Source: Bacteroides_E sp964583185
GTDB lineage: Bacteria > Bacteroidota > Bacteroidia > Bacteroidales > Bacteroidaceae
Reading direction: 5' to 3'
NCBI GenBank assembly: GCA_964583185.1
Contig: CAZOVL010000072.1
Location: 1-14,631, forward strand
Length of the DNA stretch: 14,631 nucleotides
Positions 6,360 through 14,249 of this stretch are shown piece by piece. A program made the translations under genes and the position numbers. Each line of letters begins with the position of its first letter. The first letter of the stretch is position 1. Under the pieces are notes generated by a model. It ran no database searches. It was not told the DNA's origin and saw nothing but the letters and a program-made list of their open reading frames with translations.

Positions 6360-7388
6360 TTAAATTACCCCTTCAATCTTATTTATTACTTCCTGAGGGG
6401 AGATATCATTTAAACAAGCATAATCTTTTCTGTAACAAGGTTTATTTCCAAACACCGAGCAAGGTCTGCAAGACATATTTAATTGAATAATATTCTCTTC
6501 TTTTTGATTCCACCCTAAGAAACCACTGTACGGATGAGTTGCTCCCCATATAGATATGACAGGCGTATTAACTAATGAAGCTAGATGCATATTGGCTGAA
6601 TCCATTGACACCATGCAGTTGAGTTGACTCATAACCATCAGTTCTTGCGTCAGGTTTAATTGACGTGCGGGAACAATGAGTTGAGGATTATCTTTCTTCC
6701 ACTCTTCAAACCAATCTATTTCTTCTTTCCCTCCTCCAAAAAGGATTAGTTTTCTGTTCTCTTTTTCTATTCCTTGAATAACCTGAAGCATCAACTCAGG
6801 AGGGTATATCTTACCCCGATGCTTAGCAAAAGGAGCGAAGCCAATCCATTGTTCTGTTGTATCTTTCTGTTGCAGTTCTTTAATGGGCAGTTGCGATAAA
6901 TCGGGATCGCTATTGTCAAAAAGAGAGCGAAAAGAAGCTGTAATGGGATAGGATAGTTGTTCTAAAACAGCAGTATATCGGTTAAATGTTGTTGGTAGGG
7001 GATGTAGTTGTTTGTTGTTTTTTTGGGTAAGCTTTTTCTTTTCTGCTCGTCCTTTCTCTATTTTCGCAATTTGCACTCCGTTTAAGGCAAGCCTTGCTCT
7101 TAAAAACTTAGTGCGTAGTACATCGTGAAAATCGGCATAGGCATTGAACGACTCTTTTTTAAGCTCTTTATATAAGCGGTTCAATCCTGTTATTCCTTTG
7201 TAATTATTCAAGTCTATACCTCTGAATTCAACATTGGGTGGCATAAACTGAAAAAGAGAAGAAAAGTTTCCTCTGCTTAGAAAGATAATTTGCAGCTCGG
7301 GGTATTGTTTTGCCAACGAGTAGACAATGGGGACTGTCATAGCAACATCTCCAAAAGCAGAGAAACGAGTAATTAAAAGCTTAGCCAT
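6360..7388 (-). CDS. glycosyltransferase family 9 (heptosyltransferase-like)
   Basis: This 342-residue protein is a GT-B transferase of the WaaC/WaaF family, expected on the cytoplasmic face of the inner membrane in LPS core or surface-glycan assembly. The N-terminal KLLITRFSAFGDVAMTVP (3-20) contains the conserved glycine-aspartate of the family (D14). The C-terminal donor site shows FGGGKEE (217-223) and SMDSANMHLASL (261-272), equivalent to the SxDSGxxHLA motif, then ISIWGATHP (278-286). The tail carries a four-cysteine cluster, C307, C310, C318 and C325, seen in many GT9 proteins. The ATG follows the DUF4254 stop with no gap (TAAATG), so translation is probably coupled. The sugar need not be heptose in Bacteroidota. 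The bidirectional terminator lies just downstream. Confidence 0.9.
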   Translation of the reverse strand: MAKLLITRFSAFGDVAMTVPIVYSLAKQYPELQIIFLSRGNFSSLFQFMPPNVEFRGIDLNNYKGITGLNRLYKELKKESFNAYADFHDVLRTKFLRARLALNGVQIAKIEKGRAEKKKLTQKNNKQLHPLPTTFNRYTAVLEQLSYPITASFRSLFDNSDPDLSQLPIKELQQKDTTEQWIGFAPFAKHRGKIYPPELMLQVIQGIEKENRKLILFGGGKEEIDWFEEWKKDNPQLIVPARQLNLTQELMVMSQLNCMVSMDSANMHLASLVNTPVISIWGATHPYSGFLGWNQKEENIIQLNMSCRPCSVFGNKPCYRKDYACLNDISPQEVINKIEGVI

Positions 7389-7994
7389 TTATTTCTTTGC
7401 GTAAAGAACAGGGTTTAAGTTAGGGTCGTTGTACATTTTCATTTGTTTATACACCTTCATGTATTTTTTTCCTGCTTCAATGTCGTCTATCAACTGATCA
7501 ATGGCAGTAGATAGGTCTTTTTGTTGCTCCATAAGGATGTTTAATTTGCTGAAACACGTATCAATGTGCTCTTGAGAAACATCTGTACGTTCTGTTTCTT
7601 CTTTCATATGATAAATCTTAAGCATCAAGATGGATAAGCGGTCAATGGCCCAAGCCGGACTTTCTGTATTGATTGTGGCGTCTTTTTGAACTGTTATGTC
7701 TTTATATTTGTCCAAAAAATAGCTATCAATAAGTTCTACTAAGTCAGTTCTATTTTGATTCGATTTGTCTATTCTTCTTTTGAGTACCAATGCTTCTGCC
7801 GGGTCAATGTTGGGGTCACGGATAATATCTTCAAAATGCCATTGAACAGCATCAATCCAGTTTTTTAAATAAAGATAGTATTCTATGGTTTTTTCCGCAT
7901 AAGGATTATTCATTTCAGCATCCACGCTATTTGTGATATGATAATCTGCAGTGGCTTTCTCAAAAATTTGATTACTAAGTTTGCTAAATGTCAT
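7389..7994 (-). CDS. DUF4254 domain protein
   Basis: This 201-residue, mostly helical, soluble protein has no signal peptide or membrane segment. I recognise the DUF4254 pattern: MTFSKLSNQIFEKATADYH (1-19), LYLKNWIDAVQWHFEDIIRD (41-60), the charged LKRRIDKSNQNRTDLVELID (71-90), TESPAWAIDRLSILMLKIYH (110-129) and KKYMKVYKQMKMYND (176-190). The family has no assigned biochemical function that I know of. It is the first gene of an operon with a GT9 transferase directly behind it, and it is divergent from an MsbA-type exporter, which points to a role in envelope glycan or LPS assembly. That role is inferred from position alone. Several invariant-looking tryptophans and charged residues (W46, W52, W115) suggest a binding or catalytic surface rather than a scaffold. 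Confidence 0.85.
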   Translation of the reverse strand: MTFSKLSNQIFEKATADYHITNSVDAEMNNPYAEKTIEYYLYLKNWIDAVQWHFEDIIRDPNIDPAEALVLKRRIDKSNQNRTDLVELIDSYFLDKYKDITVQKDATINTESPAWAIDRLSILMLKIYHMKEETERTDVSQEHIDTCFSKLNILMEQQKDLSTAIDQLIDDIEAGKKYMKVYKQMKMYNDPNLNPVLYAKK

Positions 7995-8025
7995 AATGAT
8001 ATGATTAAAAGTTTTTGATGTCTTA

Positions 8026-8033
8026 CAAATATA
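8026..8033 (-). promoter_or_regulatory. promoter -7 element for the DUF4254-GT9 operon
   Basis: The minus strand reads TATATTTG, an exact TAnnTTTG match, 31 bases upstream of the ATG at 7994. No good -33 element is visible at the usual distance. The opposing exporter promoter is about 125 bases away, so this intergenic region is a divergent promoter region. Confidence 0.5.
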
Positions 8034-8158
8034 TACAATAAATCATAATATCAGCCATTTAATGATTCTATCCTATCATAAATGAGGGTGTATGCTCCAT
8101 ATTTGGTGATTCTGTGAATAATTGCAGAGTGAGATAATGCGACTATTCCTTTTTCTTC

Positions 8159-8166
8159 TATCTTTG
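8159..8166 (+). promoter_or_regulatory. promoter -7 element for the MsbA-like exporter
   Basis: TATCTTTG matches TAnnTTTG and lies 28 bases upstream of the ATG at 8195, implying a leader of about 20 bases. The -33 region has no clear TTTG. Confidence 0.5.
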
Positions 8167-8194
8167 TGCCATATATAAAGCTAAAATTTGTGAG

Positions 8195-10027
8195 ATGAAA
8201 GAGTTTATACACGTTTTACGTCGTTTCCTGCCCCCCTATAAGCAATATGTGATAGGTGCCTTTTTTTTGAATTTTTTATCTGCTGTACTTAATATATTTT
8301 CATTTACTCTTATTATACCCATCTTACAGATTCTGTTTGAGATGGATTCTAAAGTATATAGCTTCATTCCCTGGAGCACAGCAGAAGTGGGATTTAAGGA
8401 TTTGTTGGTTAACAACTTCTATTATTATGTTACAAGTCTTATTGATGTACACGGAGCTTCTTTTACCTTACTTATATTAGGTGTTTTTTTGGCGGTGATG
8501 ACCTTACTGAAAACCGGTGCTTATTTTGCCTCATCGGCCATTATGATTCCGCTGCGTACCGGAATTGTTCGTGATATTCGTGTTCAACTATATAAGCGTG
8601 TAATTTCTTTGCCCATTGCTTTCTTTTCAGAAGAAAGAAAAGGAGATATTATTGCCCGAATGAGTGGCGACGTAAACGAAGTGGAAACCTCTGTTACCAG
8701 CTCTTTAGATATGTTGGTTAAGAATCCCATTTTAATTCTAATTTATTTCTGTACGCTGATTTTTGTCAGCTGGCAATTAACGCTTTTCACTATATTGGTG
8801 TTGCCTGTAATGGGATGGATTATGGGAACAGTAGGTAAAAAACTGAAAAGACAGTCGTTAGAAGCACAAGAGCGCTGGAGTGATACGATGGCACAGTTTG
8901 AGGAAACACTGGGTGGATTACGTATCATTAAAGCATTTAATGCAGAGGAGAAAATGATTAACCGATTTGAGAAATCGAGTAACGCTTATCGGCAGAGTAT
9001 TAATCGTGTGGCCACTCGTCAGACTTTAGCTCACCCCATGAGTGAGTTTTTAGGAACCATTTTAATTGTAACTGTACTTTGGTTTGGTGGGACTTTAATT
9101 TTAAGTAATCAAGCACCTATTGATGCTCCTTCTTTCATTTTCTATTTAGTGATACTTTATAGTATTATTAATCCACTGAAAGAGTTTTCAAAGGCTAGTT
9201 ATAATATTCCCAAAGGATTGGCTTCTATGGAGCGTATTGATAAGATTCTTCAAGCTGAAAGCAACATCAAAGAGGTAAAAAATCCTATTGAAATAAAAAC
9301 GCTAAACGATAAGATAGAATTTAAAGAGGTGAGTTTTAAATACGATACCAAAGAGGTATTGAAAAGAATTAATCTGACCGTAAAAAAAGGGCAAACCATT
9401 GCTTTGGTAGGACAGTCCGGTTCGGGAAAGTCAACGCTGGTGGATATGTTGCCAAGATATCACGACGTCCTTTCTGGATCTGTTGAAATTGATGGAGTGA
9501 ACATTAAAGATTTATCCATTGCAAGCTTGCGTGGAATTATAGGGAACGTGAATCAGGAGGCTATTCTGTTTAATGATACCTTTTTTAATAATATTGCTTT
9601 TGGTGTTCCCAATGCTACTAAAGAAGAGGTTATTGAGGCCGCAAAGATTGCGAATGCACACGAGTTTATAATGGAAACCGATAAAGGGTATGACTCCAAC
9701 ATAGGCGATCGGGGTGGTAAGCTGTCTGGAGGACAAAGGCAACGCGTGAGTATCGCTCGTGCCATCTTAAAGAATCCTCCTATTTTAATTTTAGATGAGG
9801 CAACATCGGCACTAGATACCGAGTCTGAACGATCGGTGCAAGAAGCTTTGGAACGATTGATGAAAACTCGTACCACCATTGCCATTGCTCATCGACTCTC
9901 TACCATTCGCAGTGCAGATGAAATCTGTGTGCTTCACGAAGGTGAGATTGTGGAACGTGGAAAACACGATGAATTGTTGGCAGTACAAGGCTACTATAAA
10001 CGCCTGAATGATATGCAGGCGCTATAA
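8195..10027 (+). CDS. msbA: MsbA-type ABC transporter, fused membrane and ATPase domains
   Basis: This 610-residue half-transporter would form a homodimer in the inner membrane and flip lipid A-core or another lipid-linked substrate, using ATP. The membrane domain (about 1-330) has six expected helices, including hydrophobic runs near 18-46, 89-115, 176-210 and 286-325, with the coupling segment ERKGDIIARMSGDVNEVE (147-164) typical of type IV exporters. The ATPase domain (about 372-605) has Walker A GQSGSGKST (406-414), Q-loop Q454, the signature LSGGQRQR (510-517), Walker B LILDEA (531-536, catalytic E535), D-loop SALD (538-541) and H-loop H566. The length is close to E. coli MsbA. Its position opposite an LPS-type transferase supports a lipid export role, but substrate identity is inferred and other exporters of this family share all these motifs. 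Confidence 0.88.
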   Translation: MKEFIHVLRRFLPPYKQYVIGAFFLNFLSAVLNIFSFTLIIPILQILFEMDSKVYSFIPWSTAEVGFKDLLVNNFYYYVTSLIDVHGASFTLLILGVFLAVMTLLKTGAYFASSAIMIPLRTGIVRDIRVQLYKRVISLPIAFFSEERKGDIIARMSGDVNEVETSVTSSLDMLVKNPILILIYFCTLIFVSWQLTLFTILVLPVMGWIMGTVGKKLKRQSLEAQERWSDTMAQFEETLGGLRIIKAFNAEEKMINRFEKSSNAYRQSINRVATRQTLAHPMSEFLGTILIVTVLWFGGTLILSNQAPIDAPSFIFYLVILYSIINPLKEFSKASYNIPKGLASMERIDKILQAESNIKEVKNPIEIKTLNDKIEFKEVSFKYDTKEVLKRINLTVKKGQTIALVGQSGSGKSTLVDMLPRYHDVLSGSVEIDGVNIKDLSIASLRGIIGNVNQEAILFNDTFFNNIAFGVPNATKEEVIEAAKIANAHEFIMETDKGYDSNIGDRGGKLSGGQRQRVSIARAILKNPPILILDEATSALDTESERSVQEALERLMKTRTTIAIAHRLSTIRSADEICVLHEGEIVERGKHDELLAVQGYYKRLNDMQAL

Positions 10028-10036
10028 TATAAAAGG

Positions 10037-10067
10037 AACGGATAAGTGTTTTACTTATCCGTTTTTT
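10037..10067 (+). terminator. rho-independent terminator after the exporter gene
   Basis: An 11-bp perfect stem (AACGGATAAGT / ACTTATCCGTT) with loop GTTTT is followed by six T. It starts 10 bases after the exporter stop. Confidence 0.9.
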
Positions 10068-10101
10068 GTCTCAAAAAATCTTTCAAAATGGTTTTTATTT
10101 T

Positions 10102-10247
10102 CCTTTTTAATACCCTCCTCTGAAGTCTTGTGGAGGGGGTGTTAGTCGGTCCTAGACCGAAGGCCCTTCGGTCTAGGAGAGAAGGGTGCTCGGTCTAGGA
10201 CCGAGGGGTGTTAGGTCTTAGACCCAATTGGGACTTTAGTAAAAAGG
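10102..10247. repeat. GC-rich nested palindrome cluster
   Basis: This 146-base block between two convergent genes is built from variants of a TCGGTC-CTA-GACCGA core. In order: CCCTCC/GGAGGG arms (10113-10118 and 10132-10137); TCGGTC-CTA-GACCGA (10146-10160); a perfect palindrome with 13-base arms CCTAGACCGAAGG around one C (10151-10177); CTCGGTC-TAG-GACCGAG (10189-10205); GGTCT-T-AGACC (10214-10224); and CCCAATTGGG (10223-10232). GTG(T)TAG-like spacers recur between them. The segment 10141-10210 is 61% G+C by count, far above its surroundings. The outer ends CCTTTTTAATA (10102-10112) and TAGTAAAAAGG (10237-10247) are inverted copies with one mismatch. It encodes no open frame of note. It could be an intergenic palindromic repeat, a non-autonomous mobile element, or a structured terminator for the RNase H gene. 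Confidence 0.8.
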
Positions 10248-10252
10248 TTCTT

Positions 10253-10885
10253 TTATTTACGCCCAAAGTCGGCTGGAATTTCTCCCCATTTAGCGGTATC
10301 CCACTTTAAAATAGGCGTGGTGTATGTATTGGTCTTGAGCCAGCGTTCTGCACGTTGAATTAGATTGTAAACCGGAGCTGTTTTAGCACTCTTTTCTAAC
10401 TTTGTATTGCATTTTTTGTTTCGTACCCACGCAATGGCATTTCTACTATCACTATATATGGGTAAATCCCATTTGTTTTGTTTGGATAAAGCCAATGCGT
10501 GGACAATGGCTAAAAATTCACCAATATTGTTGGTTCCCCAAACAGGGCCAAAATGAAAAAGCACTTGTTCATTGCCTGTGTAAACACCCTTGTATTCCAT
10601 AAGTCCGGGATTGCCACTACAAGCAGCGTCAACGGCCAAGCTGTTTTCTAAAACCTCCTTAGGCAATATACGCTCTTTAGTGCGAACTGTTTCTTTGGGT
10701 TCACTTTTAGTAATGTAAAGAGAGGGGTGAGAGTTATAAGCTTCGTTGGCCTCTTCCAATGTGTCAAAAGCCTTATATTGAGCCCCTTTGTATCCGTTAA
10801 TTTGCAATGAGCAGTCAGTCCAAGAGTCATAAACTCCCGGTTGTACCCCATCCCAAACCACGTAGTATTTTGTCTTTTTACTCAT
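10253..10885 (-). CDS. rnhA: ribonuclease H1 with N-terminal viroplasmin domain
   Basis: This 210-residue enzyme would cut the RNA strand of RNA-DNA hybrids, such as R-loops and primers. The N-terminal viroplasmin (hybrid-binding) domain covers about 5-50: KYYVVWDGVQPGVYDSW (6-22), GYKGAQYKAFDTLEEANEAY (31-50). A linker follows, then the RNase H fold from about 81. Likely catalytic residues are D86 (AVDAACSGNPG), E123 (GEFLAIVHAL), D146 (IYSDSRNA) and an aspartate near the C-terminus, D206 (PADFGRK). The truncated end, without the E. coli helical handle region, is usual for Bacteroidota members. The gene is alone on this strand, with its own promoter, and converges on the exporter gene across the palindrome cluster. 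The ATG at 10885 gives the standard domain start. Confidence 0.92.
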   Translation of the reverse strand: MSKKTKYYVVWDGVQPGVYDSWTDCSLQINGYKGAQYKAFDTLEEANEAYNSHPSLYITKSEPKETVRTKERILPKEVLENSLAVDAACSGNPGLMEYKGVYTGNEQVLFHFGPVWGTNNIGEFLAIVHALALSKQNKWDLPIYSDSRNAIAWVRNKKCNTKLEKSAKTAPVYNLIQRAERWLKTNTYTTPILKWDTAKWGEIPADFGRK

Positions 10886-10924
10886 TCAGTAATAATATTC
10901 TAATATGCTGTATGTAAAGCCAAA

Positions 10925-10932
10925 CAAAGTTA
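10925..10932 (-). promoter_or_regulatory. promoter -7 element for the RNase H gene
   Basis: The minus strand reads TAACTTTG, a TAnnTTTG match, 39 bases upstream of the ATG at 10885. A TTTTG at 10950-10946 is only 13 bases from it, too close for a normal -33 element. Confidence 0.45.
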
Positions 10933-11001
10933 CAAAAAAAATGAACAAAATGATCTGTTAAGTGTTTTATTGGCGTTATTAAATAAAACAGAATTAAAAT
11001 T

Positions 11002-11604
11002 ATGAATAAAGCTTTTAAAGATGCAATAGTAGCCAGGAGATCTAATTACTCCTTGACGAACAAATCCACCTTATCGGACAAAGAAATAGAAGAGTTAGTT
11101 GACTTAGCAGTTCAGTATGTACCCTCTGCCTTTAATTCTCAATCTACACGCATTGTTCTTTTGCTCAATGAACATCATCAAAAATTTTGGAATATAGTAA
11201 AACAAGAGTTGAAAAAAGTGGCGAGTGAAGAAGGTTATTTACACGCTGAAGAAAAAATAGACCACTCATTGGCAAGTGGTTATGGTACCATTCTCTTTTT
11301 TGAAGATGAACGAGTGGTTAAAGGGCTACAGGAAAACTTTGCACCGTATGCAGATCATTTCCCTAAATGGGCTCAGCAAACCTCTGCAATGCATCAATAT
11401 GTTCTTTGGGTTGGATTGGCAGATGCCGGTTTAGGTGCTTCTATACAACATTATAATCCGGTTATAGATGATGCTGTACGTCAAGAGTGGAATATTGATG
11501 AAAATTGGACACTAATAGCTCAAATGCCTTTTGGTGTGGCATCTGCTAGTCCGGAAGAAAAACCAACTCAACCTTTAAATGGTCGAATCAAGGTTTTCAA
11601 ATAG
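11002..11604 (+). CDS. nitroreductase-family FMN oxidoreductase (Frm2/Hbn1-like)
   Basis: This 200-residue protein is a soluble flavoprotein of the nitroreductase fold, probably a dimer using NAD(P)H to reduce nitro or quinone compounds, or acting in redox or lipid signalling. Visible family marks are ARRS (11-14) for FMN phosphate contact, VPSAFNSQSTRIV (40-52), GLGASIQHYNP (143-153) and MPFGVA (175-180). The short length and the PSAFNSQS wording match the subgroup that includes yeast Frm2/Hbn1 and bacterial 'nitroreductase family' proteins, rather than the longer NfsA type. The physiological substrate is unknown. It is divergent from the RNase H gene, with a 116-base gap, and ends before a strong terminator, so it is probably monocistronic. 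I see no clear TAnnTTTG element for it. Confidence 0.88.
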   Translation: MNKAFKDAIVARRSNYSLTNKSTLSDKEIEELVDLAVQYVPSAFNSQSTRIVLLLNEHHQKFWNIVKQELKKVASEEGYLHAEEKIDHSLASGYGTILFFEDERVVKGLQENFAPYADHFPKWAQQTSAMHQYVLWVGLADAGLGASIQHYNPVIDDAVRQEWNIDENWTLIAQMPFGVASASPEEKPTQPLNGRIKVFK

Positions 11605-11632
11605 AACTTAACTTTCCATTTACAGATTAGAG

Positions 11633-11679
11633 CTCCTTTGCATTTAACCAAGAATAGTTAAACTGCAAGGGAGTTTTTT
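11633..11679 (+). terminator. rho-independent terminator after the nitroreductase gene
   Basis: A long stem: CTCCTTTGCA pairs with TGCAAGGGAG (one G-U), continued by TTTAAC/GTTAAA with one bulged C, around the loop CAAGAATA. Six T follow (11674-11679). It lies about 29 bases after the stop. Confidence 0.87.
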
Positions 11680-11693
11680 ATCTTTTTACTTGC

Positions 11694-11701
11694 TACCTTT
11701 G
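11694..11701 (+). promoter_or_regulatory. promoter -7 element for aroK
   Basis: TACCTTTG matches TAnnTTTG and lies 18 bases upstream of the aroK ATG at 11720. The predicted leader is very short (about 12 bases) and contains AAGG near the start codon. The T-run of the preceding terminator occupies the -33 region. Confidence 0.55.
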
Positions 11702-11719
11702 TAGTTAAATAATAAGGCA

Positions 11720-12247
11720 ATGAAAAGAATTTTTCTTATCGGTTATATGGGAGCGGGTAAAACTACCTTAGGTAAGGCTTTAGCTCATTATTTATCTTAT
11801 GAATTTATTGACCTGGACTGGTATATTGAAGATAAGATTGGACAAAGTATTCCCTCCTTTTTTGCTGATTCGGGAGAGGCTGCTTTTAGAGAAATTGAAC
11901 ATCATTCACTTCTTGAACTATTAGAAAAAGAGCGGGTTGTTGTTGCTACAGGAGGAGGAGCTCCTTGTTTCTATGATAATATGGATTTAATGTTAAAATC
12001 CGGAGTGGTAGTTCATTTAGAAGCCAGTGAGGAAGTGCTTTTCAGACGCTTAAAAGACACGCTACATTTACGCCCGGTATTGCAAAGTAAAACAGAAGAT
12101 GAACTGCGTGCTTTCATTGCCTCTTCTTTAGCCAATCGTTATCCGTATTATAACCGTGCTACACAGGTTATTAATGCCGATTTTTTAGAAAGTGAAGAAG
12201 AAATAAGGCAAACCATTAATCTTTTGATTAAAACGCTTAGTTTTTAA
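11720..12247 (+). CDS. aroK: shikimate kinase
   Basis: This 175-residue cytoplasmic kinase phosphorylates shikimate at the 3-hydroxyl, using ATP, on the way to chorismate and the aromatic amino acids. The P-loop is GYMGAGKTT (8-16, K14). The shikimate-binding site shows DLDWYIE (31-37; D33) and FREIE (56-60; R57). GGG at 78-80 completes the Walker B-like/substrate region. The lid has HLRPVL (R118), and R140 in NRYPYY is the second family arginine. The length is typical. The ATG at 11720 directly begins the first beta strand, leaving no alternative start. It is followed after 102 bases by speA, which has its own promoter, so read-through is possible but not required. Confidence 0.95.
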   Translation: MKRIFLIGYMGAGKTTLGKALAHYLSYEFIDLDWYIEDKIGQSIPSFFADSGEAAFREIEHHSLLELLEKERVVVATGGGAPCFYDNMDLMLKSGVVVHLEASEEVLFRRLKDTLHLRPVLQSKTEDELRAFIASSLANRYPYYNRATQVINADFLESEEEIRQTINLLIKTLSF

Positions 12248-12267
12248 TACCATATTTGTTCGTTTCA

Positions 12268-12298
12268 GTTGAAATGTGTAGATTATTATTTACTTTTG
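12268..12298 (+). promoter_or_regulatory. promoter for speA-argB
   Basis: GTTG (12268-12271) and TACTTTTG (12291-12298) are separated by 19 bases, the preferred spacing for the Bacteroidota -33/-7 promoter. Transcription would start near 12305, leaving a leader of about 45 bases. AAAGGA lies about 10 bases before the ATG. No obvious ARG box or attenuator is visible in the leader. Confidence 0.65.
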
Positions 12299-12349
12299 TT
12301 TGGAGTTTTTTTGAGAATAGCTATTAATGATTGAAAAAGGATTTAGAAA

Positions 12350-14242
12350 ATGAGAAAGTGGAACGTTGACGATTCTAAAGAGTTATACAACATCAATGGA
12401 TGGGGTGTATCTTATTTTGGTATCAACGAAAAGGGAAACGTTTTTGTTACACCTCGTAAAGATGGTGTTGCCGTTGACCTAAGAGAGTTAGTAGATGAGT
12501 TGGATTTGCGTGATGTTGAATCGCCTATGCTTATTCGTTTTCCTGATATACTGGATAGCAGAATAAAGAAGATGTCTAGCTGTTTTGAGTCAGCCATAAA
12601 TGAATATGGATATAAGGCTCAAAATTTCACCATTTATCCTATCAAAGTAAATCAAATGCAACCTGTGGTTGAAGAAATTATCAGTCACGGAAAGAAATAT
12701 AAAATTGGGTTGGAGGCCGGGTCTAAGCCTGAGCTACACGCAGTGATTGCATTGAATATGGATTCAGACTCTTTAATTATCTGTAATGGATATAAAGACG
12801 AAGCCTATATTGAGTTGGCATTGCTGGCTCAAAAGATGGGAAAGAAAATTTACCTTGTTGTTGAGAAACTTAATGAATTGGCTTTGATTGCCCGAATGGC
12901 AAAGCGTTTGAAAGTAATGCCCAATATTGGTATTCGTATTAAATTAGCTAGTTCCGGCAGTGGAAAATGGGAAGATTCGGGTGGTGATAACAGTAAGTTT
13001 GGTTTGACCTCCAGTGAACTGCTGGAAGCCTTGGAATTTCTTACAGACAATAAAATGGAGGAGAGTTTAAGATTAATCCATTTCCATATAGGCAGTCAGG
13101 TAACCAAGATTAGAAGAATTAAAACTGCTTTACGTGAAGCGTCTCAGTTTTATGTACAATTACATAAGTTGGGCTTTAATGTGGAGTTTGTAGATATAGG
13201 TGGTGGTTTAGGGGTAGATTACGATGGTACTCGCTCTTCCATTTCTGGTAGTAGTGTTAACTATTCCATTCAAGAGTACGTTAATGACTCGGTTTCAGCA
13301 CTGGTTGATGCAAGCGATAAAAATGAAATTCCACATCCTAATATCATCACAGAAAGTGGAAGAGCTCTGACTGCTCATCACTCGGTTTTGGTTTTTGAGG
13401 TAAAAGAAACAAGCTCTGTTCCTGAGTGGGATGAGAGTATGGTGGTTTCTGAAGAAGACCACGAGTTGGTTCAGGAACTGTATGATATTTGGGATAATCT
13501 GAATCAAAGTGGAGTACTTGAATCGTTTCACGATGCGCAGCAGATTAGAGAAGAAGGGTTGGAATTGTTTAGTCATGGTATTGTTGACCTTAAAACAAGA
13601 GCACAAATTGAAAGACTCTTTTGGTCTATTGTGCAGGATGTTAACTCCATTGCATCACAAATGAAACATCCACCGGAAGAGTTTCGTGTGTTGACAAAGT
13701 TGCTGGCCGATAAATACTTCTGTAACTTCTCATTGTTTCAGTCTCTTCCTGACTTATGGGCGATTGATCAAATATTCCCTATTATGCCTATTCAGCGTTT
13801 AGGAGAGAAACCGAATCGAGTAGCTACTTTGCAAGATATTACTTGCGATTCTGATGGAAAAATATCAAACTTTATCTCTACACGCAATGTCTCGCACACT
13901 TTACCGGTGCATTCCATAAAGGCCAAAGAGACGTATTATATTGGAGTTTTCTTAGTCGGTGCCTATCAAGAGATATTGGGTGATTTACACAATCTTTTTG
14001 GCGATACGAATGCTGTCCACGTGTCTGTTGACGATAAAGGTTATTCCATTGATCAGATTATTGATGGAGAAACTATTGCGGAGGTATTGGAATATGTGCA
14101 ATACAACCCAAAGAAATTAGTTAGAACTTTGGAGACTTGGGTTTCTAAAGCGGTTAAATCTGGTAAAATAACTCAAGAAGAAGGAAAAGAGTTCTTGGCA
14201 AATTATCGTTCAGGACTTTACGGTTACACTTATTTAGAGTAG
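12350..14242 (+). CDS. speA: biosynthetic arginine decarboxylase
   Basis: This 630-residue PLP enzyme converts arginine to agmatine and CO2, the entry to putrescine and spermidine in the cytoplasm. The fold-III barrel domain holds the PLP lysine K99 in YPIKVNQ (96-102), HIGSQ (246-250), DIGGGLGVDY (282-291) for phosphate binding, and ESGRALTAHH (335-344). An inserted helical segment covers about 365-455. The C-terminal domain supplies the active-site cysteine C499 in DITCDSDG (496-503), the partner residue across the dimer interface. The length agrees with E. coli SpeA (about 660). The start MRKWNVDDSKELYNINGWG is the usual family start. argB begins 7 bases downstream, so arginine supply and arginine use share a transcript. 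Confidence 0.96.
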   Translation: MRKWNVDDSKELYNINGWGVSYFGINEKGNVFVTPRKDGVAVDLRELVDELDLRDVESPMLIRFPDILDSRIKKMSSCFESAINEYGYKAQNFTIYPIKVNQMQPVVEEIISHGKKYKIGLEAGSKPELHAVIALNMDSDSLIICNGYKDEAYIELALLAQKMGKKIYLVVEKLNELALIARMAKRLKVMPNIGIRIKLASSGSGKWEDSGGDNSKFGLTSSELLEALEFLTDNKMEESLRLIHFHIGSQVTKIRRIKTALREASQFYVQLHKLGFNVEFVDIGGGLGVDYDGTRSSISGSSVNYSIQEYVNDSVSALVDASDKNEIPHPNIITESGRALTAHHSVLVFEVKETSSVPEWDESMVVSEEDHELVQELYDIWDNLNQSGVLESFHDAQQIREEGLELFSHGIVDLKTRAQIERLFWSIVQDVNSIASQMKHPPEEFRVLTKLLADKYFCNFSLFQSLPDLWAIDQIFPIMPIQRLGEKPNRVATLQDITCDSDGKISNFISTRNVSHTLPVHSIKAKETYYIGVFLVGAYQEILGDLHNLFGDTNAVHVSVDDKGYSIDQIIDGETIAEVLEYVQYNPKKLVRTLETWVSKAVKSGKITQEEGKEFLANYRSGLYGYTYLE

Positions 14243-14249
14243 TTGATAA

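Noticed and set aside
9512..9885. Two antisense open frames under the exporter ATPase domain
   Set aside because: They mirror a strongly conserved coding region, have no promoter or ribosome-binding site, and encode low-complexity sequence unlike any family.
10102..10247. The repeat cluster as a CRISPR array
   Set aside because: The units are palindromic, vary in length and sequence, are not separated by unique spacers of constant length, and no cas gene is nearby.
13295..13606. 103-codon antisense frame inside speA
   Set aside because: It is a shadow of the conserved speA frame, with no supporting signals.
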